Part shown: positions 43,912 to 55,088 of the stretch, one piece after another
Layout of the letters: the number at the start of each line of letters is the position of its first letter
Position numbering within the stretch: position 1 is the first letter of the stretch
DNA from: Tubiluchus corallicola
Lineage: Eukaryota; Priapulida; Priapulimorpha; Priapulimorphida; Tubiluchidae
Reading direction: 5' to 3'
Assembly: GCA_030141605.1 (NCBI GenBank)
Contig: JAQGDQ010000444.1
Location: 20,737 to 82,736 of the forward strand
Length of the DNA: 62,000 nucleotides
Translations under genes and position numbers: made by a program
The notes under the pieces: generated by a model
What the model saw: the letters and a program-made list of their open reading frames with translations, nothing else
Told to the model about the DNA's origin: nothing
Database searches by the model: none

Positions 43912-46850
43912 TCATGGTGAAGTGGTACAGGATTTGCGCTTGACTCTGACAGAGAGCAGTGGCAAGCAATTGGATACATGGAAATATTCCAAGAAATATT
44001 CTTCTCACCAAGCTACACACCCAATCACAAGTTTCTCCATGCCTCCCTATGAGAAGTTCACTTTCGCAGCAGGGGCATTTTTAGCTGTACTTTTCAACTG
44101 ATCATGAACAACACCAACAGCTCAATGACCAAGCTACAAATAGCTATAATTAGATTTGCCTGACCATCACATCAACAATTAAGAAAACAAAAATATCGTT
44201 TGGCTTTTTGTGCCTTTTATTTCTATTTGTAGCATGTTTTTTGACCTTGTAATTTTTTTAAAAAAAACATGTGTATTTAGAAATATTGGGAGAGTGTGAA
44301 TCTTCTCAACGTGAAGCGGTGCAGGATTAGCGCACACTTCTGACTGCGAGCGGTGGTTATTTTTTTTACTATTCTTTCCGCCATCGAACGAACCCCATCA
44401 GAGATAGATCCATTTCCAGGATCTTCCCATGAGAAGCTAACTTCAGCAGCAGGCATAGTTTTTGACAGACTTTGTAGACTATGATGCACAACAAAAGCTT
44501 AGTGATCAAGCTAGGAAAATGCATTTCTCGCATTAGTTTGCATTTTGATACACATCTTTTAAATCTATTTGCCACCTGTTTTGCGACCATGCAGTTTTTT
44601 TTCCTTTTTTCAAAAAGACACATACGTTCTGGGAGGCTGTAAAGTTTCTTAAAGTGAAGTGGTGCAGGATTAGCACTTACCTCTGACAGAGAAGTGTGGC
44701 ACAGAGCAATGCAAAACTTTTCTACCCACCAATTAACACAACCCATCAGAATGCGATCCCAGTTTTCCAAGCCTTCCCACGAGAAACTCACTTCAATGGT
44801 ATGTATGTTTTAGACATGATTTTCATTTGACTGTGAGCAACACCAGCAGTTCAGTGAAGAAGTTGGCAAAAATGCAATGTATTACGTTAAGTTTCATCTG
44901 TCCCGTTATTTGAACATTCATGGGTCGACTTTAATCTGATTTTTTTTATTGTCAGGCATATTTGTTGCATTATTGTGGGCATTCAAAATATTTTTTAACA
45001 AAACACATGTTTTTATAGATTTTTGAAGGATGTAAAGTTTCTAGATGTGAAGCGGTACCGGGATTTGCGCTTACATTCCGACAAAGAGTGGTGGCTAGAG
45101 AAACTGCTAGTGATATTTTTTTCACTATTCTGCTCGCCATCGTACGCACCCCATCAGAGATAGATCCATTTCCGGGACCTTCCCACGAGAAGCTAACTTC
45201 AACAGCAGGGATAGTTTTTGACTGATCCACAACAAAAGCTTAGCGATCAAGCAAGCAAAATGCATTATTTGCATTTGTTACAACTTTTAAATCTATTTGG
45301 CAACTGTTTCGTGACCAACCAGTTTTTTCTTTTCTTAAATTGTGCAGAAATTCCGGGAGGCTGTAAAGCTTCTCAATGTAAAGTGGTGATAGATTTGCGC
45401 TTAACTCTGACAAAGAGCAGTGGCCACGGCAGTTACTTTAATTTTCTTCTCGCCAAAAAAACACACACCCTATCACAGACATATCCAGACCTTCGCATAA
45501 GAAACTCACTTCAATAGAAGACATATTTTTTAAATTAACCATAATTAAGACCTAAAACTTCAAGTTGTTAAAAATCAGATTGACAGAATACCATAGGTTC
45601 AAAAATCGTCTATCAATTATTTGAACGGTCAGGATTCTAATTTAATTTGACTTTTTAAATTTTTAAACCAGTTTTTTTTTTATTTTTTGTAAACTTGCAT
45701 TTTTTCCAAAACACACATTTTTTAAAATGTTTGGAGAGTAATAAGCTTCTTGATGTGAAGCGATGCTGGATTTGCGCATACCTCGGACAGAGAGTGCTGG
45801 CATGCAACCGCTGATAATCCTTTTACGCCAACAACATGCCCTACCAGAGATAGATCATGTCCCCTACCCTTTCCATGAGAAGCTATACTGTACATTTTTA
45901 TGCCTATCTGTTTCAGGTTTTGCAATAATAAAACATTTTGCCCTTTAAAAACACGTACACTCAGAAACGCTGGGCGAGTATAATGCTTCTCAAAATGCAG
46001 GTATTAGCATTTACTTCTGACAGAGCATGGTGACACAGCAGTTACGTTCACACCGAAAAAAACAAACCCTATCAGAGAGGAGATCCAATTTGCCGGACTT
46101 CCCATGAGAAACTCACTTGAATAACGTGTACAATTTGGGAATGCTTTTCAATGACTATGAGCAACAAGAAAAACGAGTGTACAAGCTAGCAAAATATCAA
46201 ACATTCAAAAATTCCGATTTAAAAATGTTATATTTATGTTGATCTTCGTCTGTTTATCATTTGAAAAGTCAGAAGAATTCTGTTTTAATTTGGCTTTTTA
46301 AATTTTCAGATTTGTGTGTCACATTTTTGGTGGATTTGGAAAATATTGAAGAAAAGGGTTTCAGAAATTTTGGGGGGTGTAAAGTTTCCCGATGTGAAGC
46401 GGTACAGGATTTGTACTTACCTCTCTGACAGAGAGTGCCAGTCGTCAATTGCTTTATTTTTTTCTCGCCAATAACCCACCCTAGCAGAAACAGATATAGT
46501 CACCTGTATCTTCTCATGAGAAGCCCACTTTACTTGCAGGGACATTGTTAAAGAAAAATGAAACACACCTACAGCTGAGCAATATGTCCATTACTTGAGA
46601 CAGATCCTAAAGAGAGGGTGTGAGACTTCTCTATGTGAAGAGGTTACAAGATCAGCACTTATTTCTGATAGGGAGAGATGGCACAGCATTTTTTTTTTGC
46701 TGAATTTATTTATTTTTTCTTGCCACATATGTACTCCATCAGACAGAAAGATGGAGAATATTACTATTAGAGAATATACAGAAATAGGGTTGCAAAACAT
46801 GACGTGCTCTTTTTCAAACTATTGTTTTTTGGCAGGGAATGGTCACTAAT
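43876..46850. repeat. Tandem array of about nine diverged ~235-400-bp units
   Basis: A conserved core of about 160-190 bases recurs starting near 43885, 44278, 44630, 45020, 45350, 45730, 45965, 46365 and 46600. Core landmarks in order are a G-rich GG(A/G)-GT(A/G) start, TTCTCAATGTGAAGCGGT, a GCGCTTACCTCTGACAGAGAG element, a T-rich run followed by CTCGCCA, CCCATCAGAGATAGATCCAT, and CTTCCCATGAGAAGCTCACTTC. Spacers also share blocks (for example GAGCAACACCA, AAGCTTAG-GATCAAGC), so the whole unit was multiplied. CTCTGACAGAG is a small perfect hairpin. Some minus-strand frames remain open through single cores, but frames are not conserved between copies, so I do not call proteins. Confidence 0.75.
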
Positions 46851-47300
46851 ACACGCTCATACATGAATGCACAACTATAGTATCTTTTAATAAAGAAACC
46901 ACTTTTTCAGAGCCACACGGGGCGGGGACGAAATAGCTCAAAATGAACAAAATTTTAATGTAGCCGTTTCAAATCTTTAAGTGTCTACTTCTTTTTGGCC
47001 ACTCTTATTAAACAAAATATCTAAAGAAAGACGGCAGTATCATTAATGTAACATTTGCCGACTAATTTTCTGATTCGTTTGGCGTCAGTTTTTTTGTAAA
47101 ACTTGCTATTTCTACCCCTGAATGCACAATTAGCTGTTTCTTGCCTTTTACTTCCATCATGCCATTTTGCACATCGTTTGCGAACATTTTAATGCTAACC
47201 ACCTGTTTTACTTGATTGGCAACAACATGTAGCTGTAAACTCTTTACTACTGTACATACCAATCTTTTGGCTCCATTAGTACATGTTTGTAAGCAATTCT
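46850..47300. other. Spacer between tandem array and Helitron remnant
   Basis: No recognisable gene. A GC-rich patch (CACGGGGCGGGGACG, near 46917) stands out in A+T-rich sequence. Confidence 0.35.
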
Positions 47301-47307
47301 TTGCATT

Positions 47308-47577
47308 TTACAGTACTTCTGTATATACTACGTTTTGCGTGAATACATCATTCCTATTTTTCAACAAGTTACCTTGTTGCGCATTTTCCTCGATCATTAT
47401 TTTGAGATCTGCGAAGCATCTGACTCTACTCACGGCTACATACATTTGTCCATGAGTAAAAACAGGCCTCGGCAAGTAGATACCAACCTTTTGAAAAGTT
47501 TGACCTTGACTCTTGTTAATAGTCAATGCAAAGCTCACACCGCAAGGGAACTGACGCCGAGTCATTTTAAATGGCAA
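47308..47577 (-). pseudogene. Pif1-type helicase C-terminus of a Helitron/Helentron
   Basis: The 89-residue frame contains T-R-R-Q-F-P, then A-L-T-I-N-K-S-Q-G-Q-T, then G-I-Y-L-P-R-P-V-F-T-H-G-Q-M-Y-V-A-V-S-R-V-R. These are the last conserved motifs of the Helitron Pif1-family helicase. A preceding R-G-K-R-V-F-I-P-R-V piece near 47630 is in another frame, so there is a frameshift near 47590. All earlier helicase motifs, including the ATP-binding loop, and the whole HUH Rep domain are absent. It follows the coiled-coil ORF on the same strand with only about 70 bases between, so the element suffered an internal deletion. Confidence 0.8.
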
Positions 47578-47646
47578 CTGAGTGTCTGACGGTGATCTGT
47601 CTGAGTTACCCGAGGAATAAACACCCGCTTACCTCTGCTAGAATTT

Positions 47647-48141
47647 TCAATATGTGTCATCCATACAGTTGTGAAGTACTGCTGCAAACTGATTCAAACA
47701 TCTTTTTGCCTTGTTCTTAATCAATTTAGACAGTCGGTTATTGCGCTGCTCTTCACTTTCATGTTGAAGCCTCTTTTGTTGGCTTGTGCATACGACTTGT
47801 AATCTAGCCCGTTTTTCTGCTTCGCTTTCATTTTGAAGCCGATTTTGTTGATTCTTGGTTAAAACTTGTAACCTTTTGGATTTTTCTACTTCAGTCTCAA
47901 CTTCTAATCTATTTTTTTGGTTTTGAGACAAAATCTGTAATCTACTCATTTTTTGCACATCCGTTTCGTTTTTTCGCCATCTGGCCTGATATTGTTGGTT
48001 TTTAATCAGATGTGCTTGCCTTGACTCTTCTGTCTCACTAATAGTTTGCTTTTTCAGTCTTCTCTCGCCTGCTTTTCTGTACTTGGAACGTTCACTTAAA
48101 GGTTGTTTTTTAACAGAAGACTTTTTCAATGAGACTTTCAA
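47647..48141 (-). CDS. Helitron-associated protein with ~24-residue basic repeats
   Basis: A 164-residue, highly charged frame. Its middle holds four imperfect repeats of about 24 residues, each close to R-L-Q-x-L-x-x-N-Q-x-x-R-L plus a Glu-rich linker (roughly residues 55-150). It is predicted to be helical. Repeats of this kind occur in the N-terminal part of animal Helitron polyproteins ahead of the Rep domain. It lies downstream of the OTU ORF and just upstream of the helicase remnant, all on the minus strand. The frame is intact but the element is not. Confidence 0.6.
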   Translation of the reverse strand: MKVSLKKSSVKKQPLSERSKYRKAGERRLKKQTISETEESRQAHLIKNQQYQARWRKNETDVQKMSRLQILSQNQKNRLEVETEVEKSKRLQVLTKNQQNRLQNESEAEKRARLQVVCTSQQKRLQHESEEQRNNRLSKLIKNKAKRCLNQFAAVLHNCMDDTY

Positions 48142-48274
48142 CTCTTGACCATCATTACAAATCTGAGTATTTTCTAGAGTTTTGTTGCAGCAGTAAAAAC
48201 TTTCTGTCTCACATGCTGGACCTACGCCAGTCTTATTGACATTTCTCTTTGTGCTTTTGTTTTTTAATTGCTGT

Positions 48275-48967
48275 TCAATTGACTTTTTTCTTTTTTTTTT
48301 TTGGTTTGACAGTTTGCCGTTCTTTTACTGTTTTGCTTAAGATAGTTCCACTTACATAATTGACTTCAGAGGATGAATTCCTAGCTGGGGCAAGATTGTC
48401 AATGTAAACTTCTTGATCAAAAAATGAGTATGTACCGATATTTAAATCTGTAGGTCTAGAACCATCGAGTGCATCAAAATGGTTATTTTGAAACACCAAA
48501 CAACAGTATCGGTGGCAATGATTTTCTGCACATCCTCTAAATATTTGACAAGTAGGCTTATTCTGATAAAGAAATAGCAGATAGATATCTATTTGGAAAG
48601 CAATAGCTGCTGCTTGAATGCATTCATCTGTGAGCCACAACTCCCTACAGCCTGTGTCTTTCATCACGTTTTGCAAAAATAAATCAAAATCTAAATCTAA
48701 GCGTGGCTCGAACATGTTTCTGTATTCTTTAATGCATTCAGCTATGCATTGTCTTACTTCCAGATGGTTATCCACTGTTCCAAACAGATTATGTGACAAG
48801 GAATAATACCCACATCTGCCATCAGCCATAACAGGAGTGATTACATACCCATTGTTCCTACAATATGTGTAAATATCCATCTTTTGGTATTTATTATCTT
48901 TTAGTATTTTCGTATTCCAAGTTACCAGATCTTTCCTAATAAAATTAGATCGTACAAACCCTTCCAA
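48275..48967 (-). CDS. OTU-family cysteine protease of a Helitron/Helentron element
   Basis: The 230-residue frame contains A-D-G-R-C-G-Y-Y-S-L-S (near residues 48-58), the catalytic Asp/Cys loop of OTU deubiquitinase-like proteases, and N-N-H-F-D-A-L (near 175-181), the catalytic His loop. The spacing of about 125 residues is right for OTU. Several animal Helitron/Helentron families carry an OTU domain, and here the Helitron helicase end and repeat protein lie downstream on the same strand. The C-terminus becomes Lys-rich, with A-homopolymer in the DNA (48285-48300), and may be frame-shifted. In the cell such a domain would be expected to cleave ubiquitin-type bonds or the element's own polyprotein; neither is shown here. 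Confidence 0.75.
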   Translation of the reverse strand: MEGFVRSNFIRKDLVTWNTKILKDNKYQKMDIYTYCRNNGYVITPVMADGRCGYYSLSHNLFGTVDNHLEVRQCIAECIKEYRNMFEPRLDLDFDLFLQNVMKDTGCRELWLTDECIQAAAIAFQIDIYLLFLYQNKPTCQIFRGCAENHCHRYCCLVFQNNHFDALDGSRPTDLNIGTYSFFDQEVYIDNLAPARNSSSEVNYVSGTILSKTVKERQTVKPKKKKKKVN

Positions 48968-49142
48968 AATATCGGAAAGTCAGCGGTTCCTTTTCAAAAT
49001 TTGCTGAAAATATAATAATGATAGTATTTTCGTATTCCAACTTACCAGATCTTTTTTAATAAAATTAGATCGTACAAACCCTTTCAAAATCTCGGAAAGT
49101 CACCGCTTACTTTTCGAAATTTGCTGAAAATATAATAATGAT
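48903..49142. repeat. Tandem duplication, 2 x 120 bp
   Basis: AGTATTTTCGTATTCCAA starts both at 48903 and 49023. The two 120-bp units differ at only a handful of positions. The first unit overlaps the 5' end of the OTU ORF on the minus strand, so the duplication may mark the element's 5' side. Confidence 0.9.
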
Positions 49143-49314
49143 AATAATTTTAATTAAATTTTTTTGGTAGAACTGTTCGTAATTATATTTATTGATTCTG
49201 CCACTATCGTCAGGTTCTCAACATAATCTAACTATATATTAATTTTCCCGGTATTTTGTTGGTAAATAGATGGATTGATGTATTTATATGTTTGTAATTT
49301 GTTTTGTTTTGACA

Positions 49315-50450
<1,136 letters not shown>

Positions 50451-50474
50451 CCTGTACTGCTTTTCCTTAGCCAA

Positions 50475-50604
50475 CTCATATTAATAAAATAATCTCTCCC
50501 TTGCTCTCTCTCCCTCTTTTTTAATCTCTCTCTCTCTCTTTTGCTTTCTATCTCCTCTCTGTTTCTTTCTCTCTTGCTTTCTCTCTCTTCTCTCTTTCTC
50601 TCTC

Positions 50605-50639
<35 letters not shown>

Positions 50640-50640
50640 C
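50475..50640. repeat. (CT)n microsatellite, left part
   Basis: CT-rich run that ends exactly where the LINE 3' tail starts. Confidence 0.85.
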
Positions 50641-52115
50641 CCTTGATTTTTAGATTTAGATTTAATATTTTATTTCAAACTTCGCAAAGTTCATAAACAC
50701 ATCACAAATTAGTACAAATAATACAATAAATCATGAAACACAACAATAAAACAGATAACAATTAACTATATAAGAAACTACGCCAATGACATCTAATTGC
50801 AGAAGTAAAGTTTGCATCACTCTTTAAAATGTTTTTGCATATAAAATTTTAACTCTTATTTAGCCTGACTGTATGCACATTTTCTGTGAATGACATCAAA
50901 ATAAATAATATTAAGTCTAGCAGAAATATATCTTGCGCTGGTATCATATGAAAAGTTAAAAAGCTTCCTTGTTGATACATTATATGCAACCTTGAGTTTG
51001 CTAAGATTGTAAGAATAAAAATGTCTCCAAGTGGACATACAATAAAAAGTAGTGCAGTAAGCATTAAACAATTGTCTCTTCACGTTAACTGAACAGTGAG
51101 TAAATTTCATGAGTAATTTATTTGCTCTACCATAGTAAATTGAACATTGTCGTAATATATCTAAATCATCTCTATTGTCATCTGATAAAATATGTCCCAG
51201 ATATTTTTCCTTTTTACTTGGTACAAAACTTTTATACTGCAAAACAACAGACCCAAAAGTAAACTGCTGCATGTGGGCGGAGCGAAACGTGACAAGTTTA
51301 GTCTTATTCACATTTACAAGGATATCATATTCTTTAGCAAGTTTATTAAAAATATCTAGTAGTCTCTGCAAAGCCGTCGAGGTTGTTGCTAAAAGACATA
51401 TGTCATCAGCGTACATCAAGTGATTAATGCAGGCTTCAGCAATATGACAACCAACACCAGAGTTAGTAAGTGCAGCACTAAGATTTTTAAAATAGAAGTT
51501 AAATAACAGTGGAGACATTTTTCCACCTTGACGAATTCCGTTACCTACTGCAAAACTATCAGAGTTAAATTTACCCCATCTAACCAACATACGTTGTTCC
51601 GTGTAATAAAAAAGCAGAAGTCTAATTACTACATTTGGTAGGTTAGTATTGACAAGGTTTAGGAACAGTTTGAGATAGTTTACTCTATCGAACGCTTTTG
51701 ATGCATCAATAAACATAATATGTACAGTGCTTTGTCGACTAATGTAATAGTCAAGCACCTCTTTTAAAGTATGGATGCGCATCTCTGTGCCTAAGTTTTC
51801 AACAAAACCAAACTAGTTTGGCGTGGTACTCAAACAAGAACTGTACCGATTTAGAAGCAGTATTTCTATAACTTTGCTTCCTACAGATGAAAGAGCGATA
51901 GGCCTATAGTTGTTCTTGTCTGTAATATCCCAAATTTTTGTCTTTAACCAGAGGTACTAGTATAGATAACATTAACGAATGAGGCAAGTAACCGTGTGTT
52001 ACACAGGACGTGAATAGCAGCGCCAACATGATTGGCAGCAAATGGGATGAATTACGGAAATGTTCACCTTTAAGTCCGTCTGGACCAGCTGATTTATGTA
52101 AGGCAAGCCTATCAA
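50641..52115 (-). mobile_element. 5'-truncated non-LTR retrotransposon with reverse transcriptase
   Basis: The minus-strand frame 51782-50856 (308 residues) is an RT: F-I-D-A-S-K-A-F-D-R-V-N-Y, N-G-I-R-Q-G-G-K-M-S-P-L-L-F, the catalytic Y-A-D-D inside H-L-M-Y-A-D-D-I-C-L-L-A, then K-Y-L-G-H-I-L. Upstream, 52110-51785 holds earlier RT blocks, including a G-P-D-G-L-K-G segment, but with stops. The RT type is CR1/jockey-like. No endonuclease or ORF1 is present. The 3' side ends in an A+T-rich tail with AAATCTAAATCT repeats at 50650-50665. The remnant at 650-1140 is the same family. Confidence 0.85.
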
Positions 52116-52164
52116 TTGCTCTCTCTCCTGCTTTCTCTCTCTCTCTCTTTCACTCTCTTTCTCT

Positions 52165-52207
<43 letters not shown>

Positions 52208-52745
52208 TCTCTCTCTTGTTCACTCTCTCTCTCTCTCTTTCTTTGTCTCTGTCTCTCTCTTACTCTTTCTCTCTCTCTCTCTTTCTCTTGCTCTCTTTAC
52301 CACTTGGTCTCACTCTCTTTTTCTCTCTCTCGCTCTCTCTCTTGCTCTCTTTCTCACTTGGTCTCTCTCTTTTTCTCTCTCTCGCTCTCTCTGTCTTTCT
52401 CTCGCTCTCTCTTCTTCTTTTTCACTCTTTCTCTCTCTCTCTGTCTCTCTCTTGCTTTCTCTCTCCTCTCTCTTACTCTCTCTCTCTTGCTTTCTCTTTC
52501 TCTCGATCTCTTTCTCTCTCTTTCCCTCGCTCTCTCTCTCCATCTCTCTCTTAATTGAGTTATAATAATAATTTCTCTCTCTCTTTCTCTCTCTCCACCT
52601 CTCTCTTAATTGAGTTATAATAATAATTTCTCTCTCTCTCTTTCTCTCTCTCTTTCCTAATCTCTCTCGCCTGCTCTCTCTCCTCTCTCTCTCCCTCTCT
52701 CTCTCTCTTTCGTTCTCTCTCTCACTCTCTCTCTCCCTGTTTTTA
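52116..52745. repeat. (CT)n microsatellite, right part
   Basis: Over 600 bases of CTCTCTTT-type sequence. A duplicated block (CTCTCTTAATTGAGTTATAATAATAATTT, about 52545-52575 and 52603-52630) interrupts it. Open frames rich in Ser/Leu (plus) or Glu/Arg (minus) are artefacts of composition. Confidence 0.9.
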
Positions 52746-55088
52746 AAAATGACTCATAATACTGCCTACCTACAACTGCGTTAAATCCTTTTAATATTAA
52801 AATAAATCAATATTTCATAAAGTGGCTGGTAATTAAAATATCACTCACCCCAGGCAGTCAGTGCAAAAGAAATCTGCAAAAACAAAAAAGAAATAAAAAA
52901 ACACACACAAGTATATATGAACAATAAAATAAAATAAATTAAAATAATGATAATAAAAATTGCAGATCTCTCTCTCTCTCTACCTTCACGTTCAGGTTTA
53001 TACGCTGAAAGTATAAACCAGAATGACGCTGCTTTGCGCAAAGCCTTCCAAACTCGCGTAGTCTTGGAAACGCAAACGCGAGTCTTGAAAACAATGGGCG
53101 ACTGTCATTGTACTACGTCTATAATTTTAATAACTTCCCACCGTACACATATTATACTATGAAAAATTTGAAAACTTACCACCATTATTTCTGACCTGTT
53201 TGAGCAAAGTTAACTCTCAGCAACTCTCCCGAGCTTGTAGTAAGTTGCTAGAAAAGTTGTCAGACCATTTAAAGGCGCGACTTTACATAAGTTGTGACAG
53301 AAGTCTCCACGTCTGAACGCAACATTAGCTGCACCATATTAGTTTGTGCCACAAAGATACTTATTGTAGGTTGTTGCAGACAAAGTGAAATATGGGCTTC
53401 AATGATAATTAAAATTCAGTAGTAAACTAGCTGACAATGTTTCTGACGTGGTCAGAAACTGAAGGTTTTGCAAACAATGGTTATAAAATTATAAAAATGG
53501 ACAGCCATTTTTGAAAGTGCTTACTTTTTATTGAATTGCTTGAATACATGGAAAGTGTGTTTCACAATAAAACCTCAGCATTTAACTGTTCAGCCTATTA
53601 CCTACAGGTCAGCCTATTACCCAAAGGTCAACAATCTTGACATAACTTTTACTATGTAGTTAGCCTCAACGAAACCTTTCATTTGATATACAACAACCTG
53701 CATTTGGTGGACTCCCGAAGGCATTTGTTTCCTCGACTCCTATTTTGCCCCTAACTGGGTCACAGGTTAACGATTCACACTGCAACCTATGCCATTCGAT
53801 CCGCCTCAAGTAGGTCTTTCATTTGATATGGTACTATCCAAAACTTTCCATGGTACTTGATGCATTACTGTTCCCAACATTCATTTTTTGGCTTTTGCTT
53901 CTTAGTGAAAAATTTTTCCGCCCTCCAAATCACCCATATTTTGCCATATCCAACAACCTGGCCCCACCTAACGACATGCCAAATATTGTCACCCTGGCTT
54001 AAAAACTGTGGGAGCAGATGGATCCTAAAGAACAATAAATGAAGACCCGACCGCTCTGTGACCTTTGACCCGGAAACTTGGGTCACGTGTATATGTGTGT
54101 GTCACTCGGGTGTTTAAAGCTTGTCAGCTTTTTACTCCCCCAGGTGCACGCCTGCTCCAAAGTACCCAAATACTTGTGGGGTAAAATTTGGAAAATAATG
54201 ACAGCTCTAGGAGGAGTTGAATCATAATGGAAAACTTACCAATGCCCACTGTCCTTTCCCCTTGGCCAGTGGTCAGCAGTTGCTATACAATTGTACGTCC
54301 CCACCCAGGGCTACCAATCCTGCGGTTGGGTGATCTTACGAGTTATTAAGCCTTAAAGTGGCGGAGAATAACTAAATAAATAGCTTTAGGAGAAACAGTA
54401 AGATTTTGTTATATGAAAATCTTAGGAAAAAAATTATAAATAACTCAATGTAAAACAGCAAGATTTTGTCGTATTCTGCACAGGCAAAAGCTTCTTTATT
54501 GTTTAAACTCAGATTAAAACAAGACTATGCTACTTTTTAAAACAAGAAAACATAATTTGACACCTATATTTTTCTGTTTAATCCACAATCTTGACCTAAA
54601 TTTTGTGTATTCATAAGTTTTCATAAAATGTAATACTCATAGCTATGTTGCTAACGTTTTTCCTTTCTTTCTTATCTGCAAGCCAAAAAATTAGCAACCA
54701 TTCGTTAGTTTGTTAGAGGACATAGTAAAGAAGACCATATCACCATATAGCCTGGATTCTCTTTTTTTCTGAAAGTATACAAGTTTCTCTTCAAACCCCC
54801 ACCAAGTACAGCTTGTTTTTTATTCTTACCGGTATGGCTGTAAGAACGGCAGGTGAAAAATTTCTTGAAATGCCATTTTACAACCATTGCCGGAACACCA
54901 TGTAAAGACATTCTTGATTCTTTAATGGAGGGCTTGGAGATAAATTTTTATCTCATTAGAAAGAGAAGGACCAGTCTATGCGATGAAGTGAGTCGTCTTT
55001 ATACGCTACTACTAGGATGAAGGGTTGCAAGTTAATTTGGGAGAACTTTTTTGGATGACTGTGGTTTAGCAAGCTTAATGCTGACATA
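52746..55088. other. Intergenic, 3' flank of GT49 gene B
   Basis: No gene I can support. The phrase TTTCATTTGATAT recurs at 53670-53700 and 53815-53830 in matching contexts, a diverged local repeat. 53560-54360 is less A+T-rich but shows no coding segment or RNA gene I recognise. Confidence 0.45.

Noticed and set aside
43876-46850. Spliced-leader RNA or snRNA gene cluster
   Set aside because: The 5' splice-site-like element is suggestive, but I found no conserved Sm site or match to U1, U2, U4, U5, U6 or 5S on either strand. Kept only as a question.
52010-52565. Ser/Leu-rich and Glu/Arg-rich frames of 70-180 codons
   Set aside because: Pure (CT)n composition artefacts in several overlapping frames.
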